Positions 56,825 to 64,000 of a stretch of DNA of 64,000 nt are shown here, in pieces. Positions within the stretch are counted from its first letter, which is position 1; every line of letters begins with the position of its first letter. The notes beneath the pieces were generated by a model. It worked only from the letters and a program-made list of their open reading frames with translations. It searched no databases and was not told the origin of the DNA. The translations under genes were made by a program, and so were the position numbers. The DNA is from Branchiostoma floridae. Its lineage: Eukaryota > Chordata > Leptocardii > Amphioxiformes > Branchiostomatidae. Where the stretch lies: NCBI RefSeq assembly GCF_000003815.2, contig NC_049990.1:17190532-17254531 (forward strand), in the 5' to 3' direction.

Positions 56825-58811
56825 ACATCAATGAGTGTTCCTTACATCCATGTCAACATGGACGCTGTGAGAATACAGCAGGTGGATACAGTTGCACCTG
56901 CTCGACTGGATGGACTGGACGGACCTGCCAGAATGGTAACCTTTTAAAGTCCATCTAAAGCTGTTGAATACATTTTTAGGTCAGTTTTCTTCTTTCTTCC
57001 AGCTACAATTCCACAATTTCTCGTCTATTAGTTAGTTTGATTGATTGATTTGAACTAAGCCAGAAATAGTGTTTGGATGCTAAGCAATGATAGAATGTAG
57101 CTCTTTTCTATTTTCATACATGAGTGTACCAGTCAACCATTTCATACAAACATTAATGATTGTTACAATCAACCTTTTCCTACAGACATAGATGAGTGTT
57201 CCAAAGATCCATGCCAACATGGACGCTGTGAGAACACAGCTGGTGGATACAGTTGCACCTGTTTCTCTGGGTGGACTGAGCATAACTGCCAACACGGTAA
57301 GGTCTTTTTTAAATTTACAAATGTACTTGTTAGAGAAATTTTGGTGTTTTTTTTGCAGCTAACTGTATTTAATTTCATCTTTAATTAAGAAAATGTAATT
57401 TCCATTGAATGTTTCATTGATTGATTAATTAATCGGTTAAATTATTGAATGAGTAAAGCGTTTACACTCCTGTTGACAACAAATTATTGCTAATCTTACC
57501 TATAACATGTGGCCTCTACAAACAAAATGGCGGCGCCCAGAATTCCATACCTCTCATCCGGTAATAGATACGAGATAATATCAGAAATAAGAGCGTTGTC
57601 ATTGAATATCAAACCAATTTAAGATTTTCACAAAAATGCAATTTCAGGCAACGATCTTCGCGACTTGATGGACACTGTTTTGCGAATTATTTTTGCAAAC
57701 AGTTACCAACAGGCGTGACAGCGTAAATAAAAAATGATTTTAGCTTACAATATTAATAATGCTGTTTTTTTTCTTTACAGCCCCGCCATGTCGGAGTGGA
57801 TGGAGAGAATATTATAGCAACTGCTACAAGTTTGTAAGAGACCAACTCTCCTGGGACAAAGCGCACGTAAAGTGCAAAGAACTTGATGCAGACCTAGCTT
57901 CTGTCACAAGCGCTGGCGAGAACGACTTCATTACACGTCTCATTGCCAATGGTGGGTGATGTAGTTGTTGCATCAAGACATTATCAGAATTTTATACTAT
58001 CATGAAAGTTAATCTGTTGATTTTGTTTTCATGATATATAATGCGTTCTTTTTGAAAATAACATCCGCTTCTATGATTAGGCATTGATTCATCTTGTTAA
58101 TTCCAGCTCCTAAAGGTCGTGTTCGACATCTCATCTGGTTTGGCCTGAACCGTCTAGATGGAGAATGGAAGTGGACTGATGGGTCAGCTCTATCCTACAA
58201 AAACTGGGCTCCGGGGAAACCAGGCTGGACCTGGACCGGCAAGAAATGCGCTAATCTGTACTCAAAGGTATTTTATTCTTATTTAAGTTTTAAATATGAA
58301 ATACTTAAATGAAAGAGACTTGTATTTATAATACGCCAATTGCCCAGGCGCGCTCACACACGCACACACACAGACACATGCAAAGAATTCTTATTACGTT
58401 TACAAGAGTAAACATAATATTAAATACATAAATACTATGCTAGATATTCTGAATAGAGCGATCCATTGCATTTGTCAAAGAATGCATAACTTCTGCTCCT
58501 CTCAACCGAACCCTTTTTGTTTCATGCTGAACTATTGACGGAAATTTGTCGAGGAGGCTTGATAATTTGCAACCATGAAACACTCAGCTTACTACACCTG
58601 GAAAATTATTCCCTTTTTTCAGATAGAAAAGCCTTCTGTTTGGATAGTTTAAAAGTTTTGTTTTATATATAAAAAATCTTGTCTTTTATTTTTGCAATGT
58701 TTTCAACAGGATTATCAGAATCTATGGCCAGGTGCGAAAGACAAGAAAGGGCAATGGAGAGACAGCTGGTGCAGGAATCAAATTTCCTTCGTTTGTAAGG
58801 CTCCGAAATGA
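56825..58811 (+). CDS. EGF-EGF-C-type-lectin protein, 3' part of gene
   Basis: Five exons join in frame to the stop at 58811: 56825-56935 and 57186-57296 (one EGF domain each, DINECS and DIDECS starts, six Cys each, 111 bp, phase 1-1), then 57781-57951, 58107-58267 and 58710-58811 for one lectin-like domain; 218 residues are visible. DIxEC starts suggest calcium-binding EGF domains. The lectin fold is supported by NCYKF, WFGL (the WIGL position), WTDGSALSYKNW, KKCANLY, WCRN and FVCK, with all canonical Cys present. The usual sugar-binding EPN/QPD motif is KPG here and WND is WRD, so calcium-dependent sugar binding is doubtful. The 5' end, including a signal peptide, was not found. A secreted or cell-surface recognition protein is likely; the ligand is unknown. 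Confidence 0.88.
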
Positions 58812-61800
58812 TACAACATATTGTTACTTAATAGTGTTAATGACAGCAATACCTTACAATGGAAAAGTCAAAATAGGAAGACAGCGTAGGACTAAACAAC
58901 GCGTAGTTTATAGGCCATAAGACCAATTGGTGCAAGTCATCTGTTCCATTAAATTACCTAAGATGCCCTTGTGTCTTAAGCCTCGTGATTCCAAGTTGTA
59001 TGCTTTAACCAGTGTTCCATGAACACATACATTCGTTAAATGATTAAGGCTTGTTATGGATAGTGCCTTCATTTGGGACTCTAAGGCTATGACTAAAAGA
59101 GTTCATAGCCAAAAAGTAAGCGACATATGAACGTGTGTTTTTAACGGTTTGTAAGTCTCTTTTATCCATAATTCCAAATGATGTCCAGCGTCAAACTAAG
59201 CAAAACTACGTTGGTCCCGCACAGTCCTGGGTTTTGAGTGGTACAGTACTGTAGGAAAACGCCAAGTAAACCGTTTTCGAACTTGGACTTCCCTTGGACA
59301 TCACAAATTTCCATCTACGATTTATACAGTTATATGCTGGTGACCTACATGTAGACCCACCACGCTATGGAATTTTCGAAAACAAATCCCTTTCGGCGAG
59401 GGCAAATATTTTGTTTTACCGTAGTCGATACTGCATTACCGAGAAAACAATGCAATGGAAACGGTGTACAAAAGTCAGATCTATTGGAAACTAGTTCGTT
59501 TATTGTCACGACTCTTACTTCATCAACGCTATGAGGGGGCATAAAGCCTAGTAATGAAACACTGGTATGATAATGCAACCCTGACATGCTTTGATGAATT
59601 TGGGAAGGCTCAATTCTTTAACTAAAACGTTGCTGCCTAAGATGCTTTCTTATATATTTTTTATGTTATCATATGCACATATTATATTATGGATATTACA
59701 ATATGAATGAAAACTTTAAACTAACAAGAGTTATTGGACATATAAAATCATAGAATGTTACAGTGAGAGGTGTTAGTTACTCATTCAAATACCAAATCAG
59801 AGATTTTTTCCAGTAGCTTCATCTTTATCATTACGTAGTATCATGAAAACATACAAGTTTAGCTTGCAGAAGCTTACGATTAGTAAAATATTGGTTGCTG
59901 AGGTGCAAAATGTCTCCTATGAGGTTGTATTGAGCCTTCTTTAGACGGGATTAGTAAAATGTTGGTGGTTAAAGTGTAAATGTCTTGGGTAATAGTTTTT
60001 TAATCTTCCTGAGTGGTGAAATTGAAATATAGAGCATGGAACACAAAAGAAAAATTTACTGTTTTCCTTTAAATTTGATGTAACATGTGAGGAGAAAATT
60101 TGATAATTCTCGGTTGCTTATTTGCGGTAGAAAAGAATCACCCAGTAAAATATGAGGTTAGCGATTTTATAACATATATTTTGTTGAAATGTAGACGTTC
60201 TGGTTACAGTTGCATTATTCAATATTTTACATTTATACTGGAATGGTGCAGTTTGCGAGATTACTATATGATGTCGTCCAATTCCTTGACCATAATTTTG
60301 AAAAAAAATGTAATTAAAAAAAAATCATTTATTTCAATGCAAAAGAAAAAAAAATGTATGTAATAGCTTGGGCCTATCTTGGTCATTTTTTGAGATTGTT
60401 GTGTATATGACGCACGTGTGAACACTGAAACCAGCAATTAAAAAAAATGCAGCCAGACTCTTCCACGTCTACGACAGCTCCACACTACCTCCTAAAATAT
60501 TTTCTCCCCTCCTAGAAATTTCGAACTTTTTGAAAACACGTCAACTACATAAAAACGTACCAAATATCAATACAGCTCAATCGGGTTTTCTCGAGTTATT
60601 CTGTCCATCCAAACACAAACACACACACACAGATACAAACACATACTTTCACATACATACAAACACACACCTGCATTTATACAAATGCGCAGAGAGAGAG
60701 AGAGAGAGAGAGAGACGTACGAAAACTTATGCTTCTTTGCGAATGTAATAAATGGAAAACGACCATGAACAAATCTCAAATTGGATTCATGCGAGGTCAT
60801 GATTTCCGCATGAAAAACAAAAACGAACATTATGACCGTGCCTAGTAGGAGTCACGTTAACAGTGTAAAATAAAAGCCAGCTCTTCATGATTAAAATCTT
60901 AACTGGCATTAATTTCACCTTCCCAAATCTCCCACGCTCTACACAGTTTCCTTTGAAACTGATGTTAACCATTTCGGAATATAAAGCTGACAACAAAAGA
61001 AAGCATCCGGTAGCCAAAGGTTTCAGTTTTTTCTTTGCGAAACAGAGGGGTTACACACAAAAGACCATTCATTCCTTTTGCAATAATAAAGATGAAAGAA
61101 CTGTTTACAGCGGCCGATTTCAATATGCTATGCATTCCGCAACGTTGGCTCCATGTAATCTTACTTTGTCAAAACATGCAGAAACATCAAGCAAAGGGCA
61201 ACTACAAGGGAGGCAACGTTTTGGGGATTAGGAAAATTGTCTACGGGAAGAGATTTTTGTTTTTTCTTTCAGCATCGCTTTAACATCCAGAAAATGTATC
61301 AAAGCATTCTAAAGTTATAGCGCAACGATTCCGAAATATTTAATAAAAAGAAAATAACGTTCAGCATTTGTTTTACGGATTGTGAAAATCGATCATTAAA
61401 TGATAATACATCACATATATCATAAAGTTGCTCAGATACAATCATTATTCAAATCAATGCACATTTCTCTGGCAAATTGAAGTCGAATCAATCAAAACAA
61501 AGATTACAACATGTACAGACAAACTTATTACATTCCATTGTTTTATTTTCTTATCACAGATCTCGATAATTTTTTTCTTGACATAACAGCATGGCCATTA
61601 TTAGTTATTTGGACCTTGACCTTTAGCGTCTATGTTATGTGACCCTAGTCGAAAAGGAAGTAGAAGTCAAATTGCAGCCGGCATTTTTATATGAAAAATA
61701 CAACTACAACCTCTCTTCGACACCTGTTGTGTCATTCCCAGTTGAAGTACAAACGTTTAGAATATATAAAAAAGCAGACATTTATCAACAAGTCAAGCTC

Positions 61801-62623
61801 AACACAATATATGTAACAACAGTCGTCTCCAACGTTAACCCCGGTTAGAATAACATCTAGAATAGAGTGATAACCCACGACCTGAATTGAATGCATAATG
61901 TACTGAAGGTAGACATATTCACAAATATTTCTGTTGATTTTAACACTGTTCCATTGATGGAGAATTGAAAAGTGGATCTCCATATAAACAATTTACATGT
62001 TTAGATAATATTCCTGTGTTATGTCTCTCAAACACAATTGACCTAACACAATTGACGCAGTTACGAAAAATAATTGGAAAATACTTTTATTCATATTCTT
62101 AGACACAAACCTTGCAGCCCGCATAAGGGAGCATTGTTGATGAAAAGAGACCTTACTTTGTGAATCTAAGATGCAAACAGACAATACAAAGTAACAAAAA
62201 AACATTGTACACTTATTCTCAAACATTACCTTCTTGGTGGCAGTTCAGATAGAAATAAAGCATCGGTGATCAAGTAAGTAACGCCCATTCATGATTTTAA
62301 AAACACAAGAAAGAAATTCAAAAGATTTTGCAATAGAGGGAAATTTCTTATTGATGACAAAAATATCTTCTTAAAACTTCGATTGAACAACATTAAAATC
62401 AGCCCTCCAAAAAATGGTAAAAAAACTAGCTTCAATTTACGAAAGTTATTCATCCTTGTTTTCTTGCCATATTTAGAGCAATTTACAAACAATATTCATA
62501 AACAGACGAAGGTGGAAAACTTGTTGATGGCATTGCTGCACCTACGGCCGGTGAGGCTATGGAACCGGTGAGGTGAGATTCACAATGAAGATAACAGAAA
62601 GAAATGTTTTTCCACATGAAAGC
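58812..62623. other. 3.8 kb with no gene seen
   Basis: A/T-rich, many short frames with no family resemblance. It contains an AG run (60691-60714) and CA-rich tracts at 60608-60670. It is bounded by the lectin stop and the stop of the downstream NHL exon. Confidence 0.5.
60691..60714. repeat. (AG)n microsatellite
   Basis: About twelve AG units, read directly. Confidence 0.9.
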
Positions 62624-63600
62624 TCACGGATATATCATCTGGCGTGGAACGATGGTCACAGAGTTTTCGTCCGTCACCACCAACTGACCATCCGGACCCA
62701 TAGCAATACCATACGGCTTAGGAATATTAACAACTGTACGAATGAACCCTCCATCGCGTTTAAACATGTCTACCCTTCTATTGCCGGTGTTTGCAACGAT
62801 AATATGACCCAAATCACTCGTGCAGATTCCACTTGGATGATTTAACTGACCTTCATGCCATCCCCATTTTCCAAATTTCCTAAAGCACTCTCCTTGGGAA
62901 TTGTACCCGTAAATAGTATGACCGTCTTGGTGCGAAAGATAAAAGTTCCCCTCCTTGTCATAAGTGACGTACCCTGTTAGATATGTTGCATTCTTTCCAA
63001 ACTGTTCACCCTGAGTGAAAGAACCATTTCCAGCTGCTGTAAAGACTAACATTTTATTCCAGGCAGCCAGGACAATCTTGCAATTGGGTACGTCGACGGC
63101 AATGCCCGAGCTCGGAACAAGTCCGGGAATGAGCCCCCATCCTGTTTCGAGCTTGGTTATTGGAAGCCCGCCAGGACTGTACTGTACTACGTAAGGACAC
63201 AGACCCATATACGTAGGCCTATCATTGTTATCACGATAAACATAAGCTTGCCCTAACACCCACAGATTACCGTTCACACCAATAGTAACATCTTGAGGCC
63301 CTATCAAAGTTTCCTTTTCAGAAGGAGATGTTGTTTCATTATCAGGAAGTAGAGTAAAGAAAAAGCGCAGATACGTCCCATCCAATCTGAAGACTAGGAT
63401 CCGTCTGTTCTTTTGATCAGTCACAAATATCTCCCTATCAGCAGACACAGCAACTCCCAAGTAGTTCATCGTAGGGTCACAGTTAAACATCTGCCTGTCA
63501 ACAGACACAGGCTTGGCCACTCCTAGATGATTCGGTCCTGGGCCTGGTCCAGACTCTGCAAAATCTATCCTCTTCAAAGTCGCCTGATGTTCGTACTTTC
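62624..63600 (-). CDS. Gene E: divergent NHL-propeller exon, 5' exons outside window
   Basis: One 977-bp exon begins after acceptor ACCGTAG|GAAAG at 63600 and ends at its stop at 62624. It encodes 325 residues in the same incoming phase (1) as the NHL exons of units B and D. Blades read as IFVTDQKNRRILVF, VNGNLWVLGQAYVY, LTGYVTYDKEGNFYLSHQ, LNHPSGICTSDLGHIIVAN and YGIAMGPDGQLVVTDENS. Sequons NET, NGS and NAT suggest an extracellular location. It is longer than B and D (about 282 residues) because of a Gly/Pro-rich start (ESGPGPGPNHLG) and an insertion in blade 2. Whether upstream exons encode the acidic repeat tail cannot be seen. A related but older family member is the best reading. Confidence 0.8.
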
Positions 63601-64000
63601 CTACGGTAAGCGACCAACATAATAAACGTAGATATTATATCTGTATTACAGTGTGCGTGTGCAAGTAGATAGTGGACATCACTAAACCTGCTCAAAGACT
63701 AACTACAGCGAGAGAGAGGCGAGCCTGGTGACAGTTTTAAACCACCACCCCCTACCCCTCCCATTTTTCAGGTAACGGAACTAGGTAGGAAGGCAAGGGG
63801 AGAGAAATAATTAAAAAATATCATCTTCACCTGTCTATCACATAAGAACGTGGCAAAGGAAATTCAGGCATATTTTTTAATCAATAATTACCCATACAAA
63901 ACTAAAAAAGGGCAACATCTGCGAGCAGTTACAGCACATTTTATGTATTTTCTCATAACAAAGACGGGCTGATTCAAAACTTCTTGCAAAATTGATCATT
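63601..64000. other. Intron of gene E, no exon seen
   Basis: Begins with the acceptor of the NHL exon. A short frame extends to 63695 but no donor or stalk exon is recognisable before the window ends. Confidence 0.45.

Overview
The window looks like animal genomic DNA, most likely from a lancelet (Branchiostoma) or close relative. The pointers are intron-rich genes with GT-AG splice signals, EGF and C-type-lectin exons flanked by phase-1 introns, a tandem family of NHL beta-propeller membrane proteins, and very dense small DNA transposons. The species call is inference. No bacterial operons, CRISPR arrays or convincing RNA genes were seen.

About 2-37 kb holds four tandem copies (A-D, all on the minus strand) of one gene type. 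Each copy has a long first coding exon for an acidic region built of about 11-residue repeats around VYENDD. Then come a transmembrane exon, one or more short Thr-rich stalk exons, and a single large exon encoding a six-bladed NHL propeller. D (32430-35767) and B (7045-13087) can be spliced on paper into continuous reading frames of 658 and 682 codons. C (24275-28684) is a pseudogene. A (2171-3558) is cut by the window edge and looks damaged. A fifth, divergent NHL exon (62624-63600) lies at the far end. The predicted topology (type II) puts 10-18 Y-x-N motifs in the cytoplasm, which is the consensus for the Grb2-type SH2 domain. This polyvalent receptor design is the most interesting thing in the window.

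The 5' flank of each tandem unit carries copies of a shared module with the core AATTGTCTAGAC; two are seen for A-C and one for D. In unit B this flank is split by a 7.6-kb CACTA-like transposon (14100-21712). It has terminal inverted repeats, a CCA target duplication and an empty site preserved in unit A. It carries a 59-bp satellite of hairpin units, a 53-bp satellite and TTTACC subterminal repeats.

39-47.5 kb is a complete gamma-glutamyltransferase gene (minus, 11 coding exons, 600 codons) with several mobile elements in its introns. 47.5-56.8 kb is mostly repeats plus a 100-base assembly gap. 56.8-58.8 kb is the 3' part of a secreted or membrane EGF-EGF-C-type-lectin gene (plus strand). 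58.8-62.6 kb shows no gene.

Mobile elements with visible ends include three hAT-like MITEs (8-bp target duplications), pogo-like, piggyBac-like and several unclassified inverted-repeat elements, a LINE reverse-transcriptase fragment and tRNA-like SINE fragments. Exon boundaries were set by hand from splice sites and paralogue comparison and have no transcript support.
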